Source of the DNA: CAZFER01 sp964517495
Lineage (GTDB): Bacteria; Hinthialibacterota; Hinthialibacteria; Hinthialibacterales; Hinthialibacteraceae
Length of the DNA stretch: 40,080 nucleotides
Reading direction: 5' to 3'
Assembly (NCBI GenBank): GCA_964517495.1
Contig: CAZFER010000059.1
Span: forward strand, 1-40,080
Translations under genes and position numbers: made by a program
The notes under the pieces: generated by a model
Seen by the model: the letters and a program-made list of their open reading frames with translations, nothing else
The model's database searches: none
What the model was told of the DNA's origin: nothing
In this document: piece after piece, positions 1-11,461 of the stretch
How positions within the stretch are numbered: position 1 is the first letter of the stretch
Layout: each line of letters opens with the position of its first letter

Positions 1-124
1 CCTCATACCACCACCGCAAGCTTCCAAGAATCCCGGTCTCATGGATACGATCCATATTCCCATCCACGCCACCGGTCCATATAGGAGTTAGGGTTTTAAG
101 TTTTATTTCCATTTGATTTTTCAT
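1..124 (-). CDS. cmr1: Cmr1-like type III-B CRISPR RAMP protein, N-terminal part only
   Basis: The leftward reading frame from the ATG at 122-124 runs off the left edge after 41 codons. The peptide contains LKTLTPIWTGG followed by DRIHETGILGSLRWWYE. Both blocks are what I know from the start of Cmr1 proteins: a first beta strand with 'TLTPhatGG', then the 'R..GhLGSLRWWYE' loop-helix of the RAMP fold. Cmr1 is a subunit of the type III-B (Cmr) RNA-guided effector that binds crRNA and target RNA. A second in-frame ATG lies four codons downstream. The upstream Shine-Dalgarno is weak (TTGAG). No other cas gene or repeat array is inside the window, so the rest of the operon must lie to the left. 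The identification rests on a short peptide, but the motif match is specific. Confidence 0.8.
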   Translation of the reverse strand, partial: MKNQMEIKLKTLTPIWTGGVDGNMDRIHETGILGSLRWWYE

Positions 125-415
125 CTCAATATAATCTTAAATTCATGTAATTCAAATATTATGAAAACAACAATCCCTTCAGGTTCAATTCTCCCACTAG
201 AAATTTGACATCCAGATTAAATTCGCCAATCAGATGGCATCAAATTGGCAAGACAGCAATCGCAGGTGTGGACAGCTACAGCATATCATGACTTTTACGG
301 TATCCAGCATCCATTGGCTAAATTTGTTACACCATTTTTTTTATATTTAGCCATACATTATTTAGAATGTCAACAGTATTTTTCGATTATTTTTCGATTA
401 TTATGGGGAAAAATT
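125..415. other. Intergenic region between cmr1 start and sensor kinase stop
   Basis: This is 291 AT-rich bases with no convincing gene. It must contain the promoter of the leftward cmr1 gene. A weak candidate on the minus strand is GTTCAA at 183-188 (reads TTGAAC) and ATTATG at 158-163 (reads CATAAT) with a 19-base spacer. A short direct repeat of TTTTTCGATTA occurs around 376-402. No repeat-spacer structure is seen. Confidence 0.35.
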
Positions 416-4027
<3,612 letters not shown>

Positions 4028-4192
4028 TCTATGATGGCTTACTCACGCTGAAACCGCAATGGTGAACTCAAGGTCATATTATGGATTCATTTCAATTATG
4101 ATCAAATATATCTTAACAAGATTACACATGATATCCAGGAGCATTTCAAGAACCTTCTTGAATAGAATGAGCAGTTTAGTGGGCAAACTCAA

Positions 4193-4438
4193 TCAGTCAA
4201 AACTCTTTTCGCTCGACCACGCAGTATAGTAATCGCCATCAATGGCATATTGCGGTAATTTTCCAGATGAAGCAACAGTCTTTTTATTTCGCACGCTTTT
4301 CACCAAGCTGTAATAGGTGTCGTCGCCCTTGGCCTTCAGGGCAAAGAAATAGTCACCGTTAAAATTCTCCCACGCTTTGAGGATATTCTGACCATCCAAT
4401 TTGCCGGCTTTGACCTGGATTTTGTTCGTATCGATCAT
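4193..4438 (-). CDS. Small protein of unknown function, possible remnant
   Basis: An 81-residue frame starts at the ATG at 4436-4438. A GTG twelve codons earlier is also in frame, but the first ATG follows a purine-rich stretch (GGCGAAAG) and is preferred. The protein is soluble and charged, with an aromatic-rich centre (AWENFNGDYFFALKAKGD, then TYYSLVKSVRNKK). I do not recognise the family. It stands alone between the sensor kinase and the SDR gene, so context gives no role. The spread of polar and aromatic residues looks protein-like rather than random, but this could also be the end of a decayed longer gene. Confidence 0.35.
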   Translation of the reverse strand: MIDTNKIQVKAGKLDGQNILKAWENFNGDYFFALKAKGDDTYYSLVKSVRNKKTVASSGKLPQYAIDGDYYTAWSSEKSFD

Positions 4439-4628
4439 CTTTCGCCGCTGGCTGTAAAGATGAATTAGACGCACAACCTTATATAGTTGATCTTTCTGAT
4501 CCCTTGAAGCCGATCATGGATGATTTCAGCAAGAACTTGAGATTATATGCCTGATGGAAGCAACATACTGCCCGAACCCGAAGGATTGTGTTTGGTTGAG
4601 ATTGGCAAGATGGATTTGGAAAGTGCAA

Positions 4629-5330
4629 TTATCCAGGGTTTTTGTTCAGGGGGCGGATTTCCAGTTCGCTGATGCAGTTTTTGGGGGAGGTTTGCAGGAT
4701 GTGGAGGCAGGATTCTCCGACCTCTTCTGGGGTTACTTTCCAGGCATGATCGGCCTGGGAATCGTGGCGGTGGGAGGCGCTGTCGACGGAGCCGGGGAAG
4801 ACAGTGGTGACTTTGATGTTGTGGTTGCGCACCTCGTGCAGTAGCGAAACGGAAAAACCGGTTACTGCGTATTTGCTTGCGGCATACCCGCTGCCTCCTG
4901 CCAGGGGCATATGGCCGGAGATGGAGGATATGTTGATGATGTGGCCTTTTTGCTGCTCATTTAGATAAGGCAATACCGCCCGGGTTGCATAGAATAATCC
5001 ATTGACGTTGGTTTCGATCATGTTGTGCCATTCATCCAGGGTGAGGGTGAAGATATCCTTTACAATCACAACACCGGCGTTGTTGATGAGGGCATCGACT
5101 CCGTTCATCTGTTCCACCAATGAATCAATCGATTTTTGCACGGCGTAGTGGTCACGAATGTCACAGGCCGATATGGCGCTTTGGCCGCCATTGTTCTTGA
5201 TGGAGGAGGCGAGTTCTTCCAGGAGATTCTGCGAGCGTGCCAACAATCCAACATGAAAACCATTTTTGCCTAAAACAGTCGCGATCCCGTGGCCAATACC
5301 CTGGCTGGCTCCGGTTACGATGACTTTCAT
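4629..5330 (-). CDS. Short-chain dehydrogenase/reductase (classical SDR)
   Basis: This is a 233-residue cytoplasmic NAD(P)-dependent oxidoreductase. The cofactor motif TGASQGIG is at residues 6-13, the structural NNAG at 83-86, and the catalytic Ser136, Tyr149 and Lys153 are all present (ISSISG, then YAASK). The length is normal for a classical SDR. Alanine-arginine after the second strand (LLARS) suggests NADPH preference, which is an inference. The start is well supported by AAAGGAG seven bases upstream. It is the last gene of a leftward series after DUF6807 and Gfo/Idh/MocA, but a 155-base gap with strong palindromes separates it from them, so it may be transcribed on its own. The substrate is unknown; a sugar or a small ketone would fit the neighbourhood. 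Confidence 0.9.
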   Translation of the reverse strand: MKVIVTGASQGIGHGIATVLGKNGFHVGLLARSQNLLEELASSIKNNGGQSAISACDIRDHYAVQKSIDSLVEQMNGVDALINNAGVVIVKDIFTLTLDEWHNMIETNVNGLFYATRAVLPYLNEQQKGHIINISSISGHMPLAGGSGYAASKYAVTGFSVSLLHEVRNHNIKVTTVFPGSVDSASHRHDSQADHAWKVTPEEVGESCLHILQTSPKNCISELEIRPLNKNPG

Positions 5331-5406
5331 ATGAGAACTCCTTTCAACCCTTCCCTAACTGAGATTGTCCCAAAACTCATCCTGTGGTCTACCATACCAC
5401 AATATA

Positions 5407-5463
5407 GGGCGAACACATTGATTCGCCCCTACAATATGTAGGGGTTGACCTATGTGTCAACCC
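5407..5463. repeat. Three chained palindromes between DUF6807 and SDR genes
   Basis: Three perfect inverted repeats follow each other with overlap. GGGCGAA/TTCGCCC is at 5407-5413 and 5422-5428. CCCCTACA/TGTAGGGG is at 5426-5433 and 5437-5444. GGGTTGAC/GTCAACCC is at 5442-5449 and 5456-5463. The layout lets the DNA or RNA fold into alternative hairpins. No T-run follows, so this is not a plain intrinsic terminator. It looks like a REP-type dispersed repeat, placed between the stop of the DUF6807 gene and the start of the SDR gene. Confidence 0.7.
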
Positions 5464-5485
5464 TAATCTCGGAATGGGCCTCGCT

Positions 5486-6664
5486 TCACTGATCTTTTTC
5501 TATTTGTTTTATCTTAATTGGATCATGGTAGATTGCATAGGCTTTATCAACTTTTCCCTCCTCTGCATCACCTTTATGAATCCAAACGCGATAGTTGGTT
5601 TCGAGGTAGTGATCCGAAGGCAGTTCGAGCGGATCGAGTCCAGGCCAATCGGCGCCCAGGAAACCATAATGGCGAAGGGTCCATTCGGTGGGGAAGAACA
5701 TGTGATTTTTATCCACGAAAATCGATAATCCCGTCATTTGCTCTCTTCCACGGAAGCGTGCGGAAAAGTCCGCCCAGGGGAAGCGCTTATGGTTGCTGTC
5801 TTCTTTCACGCCTTCATTGGTGGTAATTACGGTGCTGTCATTATCACGTGGGGCGGGACGATAATTGAAACCGCTGTAGCCTTTCCCCGGTGCGCCCAAA
5901 ATGGTGACCGGTTTATCAAGAGATCGCAGTTTCAAGCGAACATCGATAGCCCGGCCTGTCTGACCGGCACGATAAACCACAAATTCAACGATCTCTTCAG
6001 CAATTCGTTGTTCGCCCATATACCAGCCGTTTTGCACGGCAAACGCTGCGCAGACATGGCCGGATTCACGGTAAATCCAGCGTTCAAACTTTTGCCGTCC
6101 ACCACGCAAGGTCCAAAGGTCGATGTTCTTATCATCCACCAGGACCTGCATCCATGTCCAAAACAGGCCACGATGGTGGTAATGATCACGGGGAAAATCA
6201 TCGGTGATGATTTCGCCCTCCATACCGTAAACCGGATGCACATAACCAGCACGGGCACGGTTTGCGGGGGCACCGATTTGCGAAATCATGCCATAAATAT
6301 AGGCCAAAACCGGTTTGCCATTCTCATAAAGATAAAGCCGTTCATTGTCACGCTCGGTAAAATAAAAACGAGGAAACGCATCAACATTCTGATCCTCTTC
6401 CCATTTAACATGCACGCTTTCTTCATTGATCAGATTTGCGGGAATCTGGAGATAAAGCGTCCCACCATGTTGGGGGGAGAATTGAGCGGGGATTCTAACA
6501 TCCGATTCAGCTTTCAAATAATAATCCAAACCCTCACGGGCATCTGGTATTTGAATACCTTCCGCCTTAAATGGGATAACCACCTCGTTGTGGTGTAGAT
6601 TGGAAATTTCCAGTGGAGGCAACGCCAAACCTAACAGAATCATCATCATTGCCATTGGATTCAT
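5486..6664 (-). CDS. DUF6807 (PmoA-like) family protein, exported
   Basis: This 392-residue protein starts with a short hydrophobic segment (MAMMMILLGLALPPL) that fits a signal peptide or lipid-free secretion signal. The middle holds the family hallmark: a short strand 'NGKPVLAYIYG', then an aromatic/histidine block ending in DHYHHRGLFWTW, and LWTLRGG. Proteins with this arrangement are annotated DUF6807 or, misleadingly, 'methane oxygenase PmoA'. They are not particulate methane monooxygenase subunits; there is no copper-site membrane bundle here. The family commonly sits beside Gfo/Idh/MocA genes in Planctomycetes, as it does here with a 50-base gap. The start has AAAGGACTG seven bases upstream. 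The catalytic role is not established; a role in sugar breakdown is inferred from context. Confidence 0.82.
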   Translation of the reverse strand: MNPMAMMMILLGLALPPLEISNLHHNEVVIPFKAEGIQIPDAREGLDYYLKAESDVRIPAQFSPQHGGTLYLQIPANLINEESVHVKWEEDQNVDAFPRFYFTERDNERLYLYENGKPVLAYIYGMISQIGAPANRARAGYVHPVYGMEGEIITDDFPRDHYHHRGLFWTWMQVLVDDKNIDLWTLRGGRQKFERWIYRESGHVCAAFAVQNGWYMGEQRIAEEIVEFVVYRAGQTGRAIDVRLKLRSLDKPVTILGAPGKGYSGFNYRPAPRDNDSTVITTNEGVKEDSNHKRFPWADFSARFRGREQMTGLSIFVDKNHMFFPTEWTLRHYGFLGADWPGLDPLELPSDHYLETNYRVWIHKGDAEEGKVDKAYAIYHDPIKIKQIEKDQ

Positions 6665-6714
6665 ATTTCAGTCCTTTCTTTTCAATTTCATTTTATGAAA
6701 GCAAAATAATTAAA

Positions 6715-7938
6715 TTATGACTTTAATCCTTGGAGATCAAAGTCCAGCTTTTCTTTTTCCTGCAATAGTCTTTTCCACGTGATGATTTCGTTGCGGTAAG
6801 CGGCGGTGCGGCCGAGGACTGTCAATAAATTACTACGCACGCTTGGTTCAACCGTGGTATTTTCGAAATTTTCTTCCAGAATGTGTTGATGAAAGTCAGC
6901 AATATTGGTGGCAGCGCCATCCGTAAAAATGTTACCGGTTTGTCCGCCGGGATAAGCATTTTCCCCGCGAATAATGACTTCTCCACCATATGCTGTTTCC
7001 AATACACCTTCTGAACCAAACATACGGTTTCGGATCCCTCCACGTGACTGGTAGCCTTCAAATTGCCTTGAGCTGAATGAAATTCCTACTTTACGGGGAT
7101 ACTCAAACACCAGCATAAATGAGTCGTGGCATGTACCGCCATCCTGGCGGATTTTTCGACCGCAGGTTCCGGAAGCATGTAAGGGTTCCTGGTCAAGAAT
7201 CCAACTGGTGACATCCAGGGTGTGGATGTTTTGTTCGGTGATAATGTCGCCGGAAAGAATCCTGTCCAATCCCCACGCCCGAATGCGATTTTCTTTGTTG
7301 GTGGGATCTGCTCTCATGATCTCAACCTGGCGTTGCCAGGGATTTCCCGCGTGATAGGATGATTCGCCGAATGCAAAAACACCTAACGCCCCGTTATGCA
7401 CACGTTTGAGGGCTTCAATGTAAAGCAAATTGGCCCTTGTTTGAAAATCCACCAAAAAACACAAGTTTTTCTGCGTTGCGTTCCTTCCACTTTCCTGGAT
7501 GGTCAAACATCCAGGGACATCGACGGCGATGGGTTTTGCGACATAAACATGCTTGCCAGCGTCAACCGCCGCTTCGGCCTGTTCAGGATGAAAGAAGGGA
7601 GGGCTTTCGATCGCGACAGCTTGCACGTCAGTCTCAAGCAACCGTTTATAGCCAGATAAACCGAAAAATCGTTTATTGTTGGGTATATCAAAACGATCGC
7701 CATATTGGTTGACACGGTCTTCAAAATAATCCGCACATGCGGTGATTTCATACCCGCCATGATCAAGGAACAAGCGTGAAATCCATGTGCCACGGTTACC
7801 GCTTCCGATAAGGCCTAATTTGATCTTTTCATTCGCTGAGGCGCCCCAGGCATGTTGTGAACCAATAATTGTTATTGCAGAAGCGCTTGCTACAAATTCC
7901 CGCCGGTTGAACAAATGATTCTTGTTTTGGTTATTCAT
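6715..7938 (-). CDS. Gfo/Idh/MocA family oxidoreductase with Tat-type signal
   Basis: This is a 407-residue NAD(P)-dependent oxidoreductase of the glucose-fructose oxidoreductase type. Residues 11-25 carry a twin-arginine signal (NRREFVASASAITIIG), so the folded enzyme is probably exported. The Rossmann motif GLIGSGNRG is at 42-50. The 'AKPIAVD' element replaces the usual EKP catalytic loop, keeping the lysine. The ATG at 7936-7938 is chosen because AAGGGA lies nine bases upstream; an in-frame TTG eight codons earlier lacks such a site. It is followed by the DUF6807 gene, so the two probably share a transcript. A weak minus-strand promoter candidate is CGTCAA at 8026-8031 with ATATTC at 8002-8007. 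The substrate is likely a sugar or glycoside (family knowledge). Confidence 0.88.
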   Translation of the reverse strand: MNNQNKNHLFNRREFVASASAITIIGSQHAWGASANEKIKLGLIGSGNRGTWISRLFLDHGGYEITACADYFEDRVNQYGDRFDIPNNKRFFGLSGYKRLLETDVQAVAIESPPFFHPEQAEAAVDAGKHVYVAKPIAVDVPGCLTIQESGRNATQKNLCFLVDFQTRANLLYIEALKRVHNGALGVFAFGESSYHAGNPWQRQVEIMRADPTNKENRIRAWGLDRILSGDIITEQNIHTLDVTSWILDQEPLHASGTCGRKIRQDGGTCHDSFMLVFEYPRKVGISFSSRQFEGYQSRGGIRNRMFGSEGVLETAYGGEVIIRGENAYPGGQTGNIFTDGAATNIADFHQHILEENFENTTVEPSVRSNLLTVLGRTAAYRNEIITWKRLLQEKEKLDFDLQGLKS

Positions 7939-8065
7939 TTTTTTTATTCCCTTTTTTGTCAAGAAATATCACTTCAAATAATTAACTCACACTTTTTATT
8001 CATATTCTCATACCAGGTGGAGTATCGTCAAGCATTCATATCAGGCCAATATTCGGCGAAACGTT

Positions 8066-8081
8066 TTGACATTAATGTCAA
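8066..8081. promoter_or_regulatory. Perfect 16-base palindrome TTGACATTAATGTCAA
   Basis: The palindrome has no loop and reads the same on both strands. It contains a TTGACA box in each direction. It lies about 130 bases upstream of the Gfo/Idh/MocA start, in the tail of a decayed gene. Such dyads are typical operator sites for dimeric regulators, but no -10 box at a good distance is obvious, so a regulatory role is only a guess. Confidence 0.3.
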
Positions 8082-8098
8082 GCAGAAAAATCCAAATG

Positions 8099-8374
8099 TC
8101 ATGAAGAGAAAAAAGCGGTTGCCACCTTGGCGCCAGTCAATTCACCCAAAGCGGTAAACGGCATCAAAAATATATGAAAGAGAAACTCTTTATCGGCAAA
8201 ATGATCCTTGAACAAACTTGCCTGAGTCCATTCAAAATGCTTTGAAAATAACCCGCCTCTCAACATCGATACTTGCGCACGGTAGTAAGGATCAGTTCCC
8301 ACCACGTGCTCTGTAGAATTTTGCAAAACGAGTGGAAGCACGAAAAGACAGGCAAGGATAGTTATTTGTTTCAT
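8099..8374 (-). pseudogene. Truncated N-terminal part of a polytopic membrane protein (oligosaccharyltransferase-like)
   Basis: The frame gives 91 residues from the ATG at 8372-8374, with a hydrophobic N-terminal helix (ITILACLFVLPLVLQ) and then DPYYRAQVSMLRGG and KDHFADKEFLFHIFLMPF. A first helix followed by a 'DPYYH..' block and a 'FADKEFLFH' block is what I associate with the start of large multi-pass membrane glycosyltransferases of the STT3/GT39 style, usually over 500 residues. Here a stop comes after 91 residues. A shift of -1 near 8103 would allow about 24 more hydrophobic residues before another stop. I read this as a decayed gene. The exact family is uncertain. Confidence 0.45.
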
Positions 8375-8399
8375 CAAATATGGCCTATAACATGATAAC

Positions 8400-8543
8400 C
8401 TAATCAAATAACTCTTGTTTTTCAATCATATCAATAGCGTAATGCGCAAGGTTTTTAACACTTTTGTATTCATTCTCATTTTTTACTATCGTAGTCAATA
8501 TTGGTAATGCAGAGGGAGAACAAATGATTCTTAGAACCAGTCT
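8400..8543 (-). pseudogene. Remnant coding tail, HEAT-repeat-like
   Basis: An open minus-strand frame bounded by stops encodes 47 residues ending in NLAHYAIDMIEKQELFD. The pattern SPSALPILTTIVKNENEY followed by an amphipathic helix resembles one HEAT-type repeat at the end of a longer protein. There is no ATG, and the frame is closed upstream by TGA at 8544-8546. It sits directly before the truncated membrane-protein remnant. Interpretation as a decayed gene end is tentative. Confidence 0.25.
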
Positions 8544-8626
8544 TCATGGAATTTCACGCCACTCGTCGTAGCGTTTTCCTTATCATGGATAAGCGTGTCA
8601 TATTTTCTGAATGCCTTGGATTAATT

Positions 8627-8770
8627 TCATGGGCTTTGGGTGGCCTGGCCAGCGATCCAAAAGCCCAATAATATCACAACAGCCAGAACATAGTTGATTA
8701 ACCTTATTTTAGCCGCACCAGTTTGAACGTTCCAACGGGTTTGCTTGAGAGTTTGGAGGAAGCGCTTCAT
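8627..8770 (-). CDS. Small single-pass membrane protein, 47 aa
   Basis: The ATG at 8768-8770 overlaps the stop of the preceding gene as TAATG, a classical sign of translational coupling. The peptide has a basic N-terminal part (MKRFLQTLKQTRWN) followed by one clear transmembrane helix (LINYVLAVVILLGFWIAG) and a short polar tail. It would sit in the inner membrane with the basic end inside. I do not recognise a family. Its coupling to the TPR-like gene, and that gene's closeness to the VIT/VWA gene, suggest a small membrane-associated complex, but this is inference. Confidence 0.45.
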   Translation of the reverse strand: MKRFLQTLKQTRWNVQTGAAKIRLINYVLAVVILLGFWIAGQATQSP

Positions 8771-9072
8771 TAGTGCTGCCCTCCCTTCTGTTCAGCCGGT
8801 TCCGCCCGTTTTTCAGGTATATTCCCCAAATACTGCCTAGCCTTCCCCACAAAAGAGAAACACCAGGGATCGGGGTAGCGATACCGGTCGCCATAAATGT
8901 CAATGATCTTATTGAACAGGCTCTCCGCTTCGTCATACATTTGCAGGTGATCCATGGCCATCGCCTTCCAGATCAGCATGCCAACCCCTACCCGGATATC
9001 AAAACGCCCTTCCGGAGGTGGCACTGGCTGTGACAAGGGAGGCAGTACTTCAGGTACATATTGAGTAATCAA
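8770..9072 (-). CDS. TPR-like small protein
   Basis: The frame encodes up to 100 residues from an in-frame TTG. The first ATG is at 8977-8979, preceded by AGGGG, and would give 69 residues; the frame is open back to 9147 without an ATG. The clearest part is MYDEAESLFNKIIDIYGD, a tetratricopeptide-type helix pair, followed by an aromatic stretch and a charged tail. A proline-rich segment (PPLSQPVPPPEG) precedes it. It lies 47 bases downstream of the VIT/VWA gene, and its stop overlaps the next ATG. It may be an accessory protein of the VIT/VWA product, or a gene that lost its original start by frameshift. Confidence 0.5.
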   Translation of the reverse strand: MITQYVPEVLPPLSQPVPPPEGRFDIRVGVGMLIWKAMAMDHLQMYDEAESLFNKIIDIYGDRYRYPDPWCFSFVGKARQYLGNIPEKRAEPAEQKGGQH

Positions 9073-9119
9073 GGCAACCGATTGCTTCAGCGGTTCTGTT
9101 TTGTACTGATATAAGTGAG

Positions 9120-11351
9120 TTAAGGCTTTAATGTGTTTAACTGGCTATGATTCAATTCCTCTTCTCCATCGTCAACAATTTGAACCATCACGTTATTATG
9201 CACGAATGAAATGGGTGTTCCCAGTGACATGATTTGGGATATTTGGGTGGATAGATTGGCCAGTTGGAAGTAGGCTTTGCTGTAAGGTTTGACCTGAATC
9301 ACTTCCTGATTGGCATCAAATTCGGTTGAGATCCATTGCTGTTCCTGGTTGAAAAAGGCCTGATTGCCTGCATAGCGAACGCCACCTATTCGTAATTCAA
9401 GTTTGTTACCATAGTCATCATATGATCTGGCCTGGTTTTGAGAAGCAATACTGCCAGCTTGCATAAGTTGTTCTTGCAATACCTCGGAATTTGAGACCGC
9501 TCGCCTTCCAGTAGATAAACCAAATCCTTTATGTAGAACATCACCCGCTGCACTTACATTGGCGTCATGTCGTCTACGTTGTTCAGCACGGGTCAAAGGT
9601 TGGGCGGAAACTGGAGCCTCCCGCACGAGAAAGGAAGTGTACTCGGTGAGAATTCCATACTTTTCACTCAACCGCACGATCTCTTCCACCAGTTCCTTAT
9701 TTTTGCCATGCATTCTGATTTCATCAATCAAATGTCCGATTCTTCGGGCTGCCCATAAGCGGGGGATGTAATCAGATTTCGAACTTCGGTTTGTCAATTT
9801 AATTTCTTCGCGAAATCGCTTTGTTTCACCTGAAGCTTTTCCTTTCAGGGTTACCAAGCCATCGCCACCGTCTTCATAACGGCCCAAGACAATTAACTGG
9901 CTGCCACTGAACAAGTCCGGCAGATCTTTTGGGTATAGTTTTGAAACATCGAAATCGTCAAAATCCAGTTCCAAATCAGCCAGTACCGGCTCGGCGATTT
10001 TTGAATACATCGATGAGACAGAGACTTCAATATCCTCATTGGGTTTAACATAGGTGGCCAATCCTTTGTTTTCCTGGGCGATTTTATCCAATAGGAGGGT
10101 ATTTACGTTATACCCTACTCCGAAGGTGAAGAAACGGCATTTTTGTTTGTTCCATTTTTTCAAATGTTTCAAGATCGTCTCGGCATCTTTCTCACCCACG
10201 GTTGGTTGGCCATCGGTTAAAAACAAGACGTAGGTGGGATGTTCGCTATCATCCATCAAGTCCAATGCCTGCTCCAATGCTCCATCGATATTGGTTCCTC
10301 CATTGGCCTCGATGGTCTTGATTTCACGGCAAATCTCGTCAATTTCATTCCGCTTGTAGGGTGTCAAGGAATCTGATAATGTTTCTATTTCATCACTGAA
10401 AATCACCAAGGCGTATCGATCATTTTTATTCAAACTCCGAATACAATATTCCAAGGCCTCTTTGGCTTGTTCAATTTTGTTGTCCTTGCGCATACTGCCT
10501 GATTTATCCAGGACAAAAATCACGTTCTTTGGGTTGGCTTTTTCTTTTTTAGCGATTGACGGAGCCGCCAAAAGCAGGAAAAATCCCTCCTCACCCTTTT
10601 CTTTAAACGAACTCACGTTAATCCCCACAGGATTGGTTGATACACTAAAAATCAGCAAGAAATCCTGATCCAATACTACTCCTTCATCGCTGTACTTTAT
10701 CTTCGCTTCTTTCTCGCTATCCCGGTCAATTTCAACTTCATGGCTGGGAGAATATATATTACGAAGGGGCTCATTCGATTCAATATCAATTTCAATTTTC
10801 ACATAATCAATCGCTTTTTTGCATAATGCCTCTGTGGCCAAGGCGTATTGGTACCGGCAAACGCCATTATCATATGGCACAATTTCCTCGTAGCGCAGGC
10901 GGATGGTTTTGCTTTTATTGGCTTCGATGGGAAAAATTTTTGCCCGGATCATATCACGCCCATTATAATACAATATACCAGGATCTCTTAACTTACGCAC
11001 TATGGATTCATAAATCTTCTGAGCTTCATCTTTTTTCAATAATTCCGCATCGACTTGTTCCCCTTCAACTTCCATAGAGAAATTTGTTAAATTAGCAGCC
11101 GGTGGTATAGAGTATATATAAGTAGCTTCCACCTGCCGGTTATGGGGATTATGGAATTCCTGTTCTACCTCTGTTACAGCTACTTGATTTTCGATTTTTG
11201 TTTTAATTACATATTTTTTTGTGGGGAGGGATATACCACTTTGCCGTTCATGAGGCGTTGAGGTGATTAAGCCTTGTGGCCAGCTGGAATTAGCAATAAT
11301 TACGATTAAAACTGAAAATATGGGAAAAATCCTTTTAAATGTATTAAACAT
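9120..11351 (-). CDS. VIT and VWA domain protein, exported
   Basis: This 743-residue protein has a signal peptide (residues 1-27). A vault/inter-alpha-trypsin (VIT) domain spans about 45-175, containing YIYSIPPAANLTNFSMEVEG and the KAIYE-like block AQKIYESIVRKLRDPG. A von Willebrand A domain spans about 275-450. The metal-ion site is complete: Asp282, Ser284 and Ser286 in DKSGS, a threonine in GGTNIDGAL, and TDGQPT. The C-terminal third is a long charged tail. Such proteins act in adhesion or protein-protein contact in the envelope; the partner here is unknown. The start is supported by GGAGAGAG four bases upstream. The TPR-like and small membrane genes follow in the same direction. Domain calls are firm; function is general. 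Confidence 0.92.
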   Translation of the reverse strand: MFNTFKRIFPIFSVLIVIIANSSWPQGLITSTPHERQSGISLPTKKYVIKTKIENQVAVTEVEQEFHNPHNRQVEATYIYSIPPAANLTNFSMEVEGEQVDAELLKKDEAQKIYESIVRKLRDPGILYYNGRDMIRAKIFPIEANKSKTIRLRYEEIVPYDNGVCRYQYALATEALCKKAIDYVKIEIDIESNEPLRNIYSPSHEVEIDRDSEKEAKIKYSDEGVVLDQDFLLIFSVSTNPVGINVSSFKEKGEEGFFLLLAAPSIAKKEKANPKNVIFVLDKSGSMRKDNKIEQAKEALEYCIRSLNKNDRYALVIFSDEIETLSDSLTPYKRNEIDEICREIKTIEANGGTNIDGALEQALDLMDDSEHPTYVLFLTDGQPTVGEKDAETILKHLKKWNKQKCRFFTFGVGYNVNTLLLDKIAQENKGLATYVKPNEDIEVSVSSMYSKIAEPVLADLELDFDDFDVSKLYPKDLPDLFSGSQLIVLGRYEDGGDGLVTLKGKASGETKRFREEIKLTNRSSKSDYIPRLWAARRIGHLIDEIRMHGKNKELVEEIVRLSEKYGILTEYTSFLVREAPVSAQPLTRAEQRRRHDANVSAAGDVLHKGFGLSTGRRAVSNSEVLQEQLMQAGSIASQNQARSYDDYGNKLELRIGGVRYAGNQAFFNQEQQWISTEFDANQEVIQVKPYSKAYFQLANLSTQISQIMSLGTPISFVHNNVMVQIVDDGEEELNHSQLNTLKP

Positions 11352-11461
11352 GATCTCTCTCCGTTAATTGTGTTAAGTGTTTTCTTTGCATCATTAATAA
11401 CAAACGTTAATTAAACAAAATAGTTTTGTGATTTTATTGAATGGTTGGGTAGTGTTAGACA

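Noticed and set aside
180..200. GGTTCAATTC, similar to a tRNA T-loop
   Set aside because: No matching acceptor stem, D-arm or anticodon arm is found on either side.
1..415. Possible CRISPR array next to cmr1
   Set aside because: No regularly spaced direct repeats are present; only one short duplicated TTTTTCGATTA.
4547..4672. Short plus-strand frame beginning MPDGSNILPEPEGLCLVEIG
   Set aside because: It faintly resembles the last strands of nitrilase-family proteins, but it is only 41 codons, overlaps the SDR end and is closed upstream. It may be a remnant; too weak to list.
5738..6598. Long open frame of 286 codons on the plus strand
   Set aside because: It is fully antisense to the DUF6807 gene, whose family motifs are clear; the plus frame shows no recognisable domain.
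5486..6664. DUF6807 as a methane monooxygenase subunit
   Set aside because: The family's 'PmoA' label is misleading; there is no membrane-helix bundle or copper ligand set.
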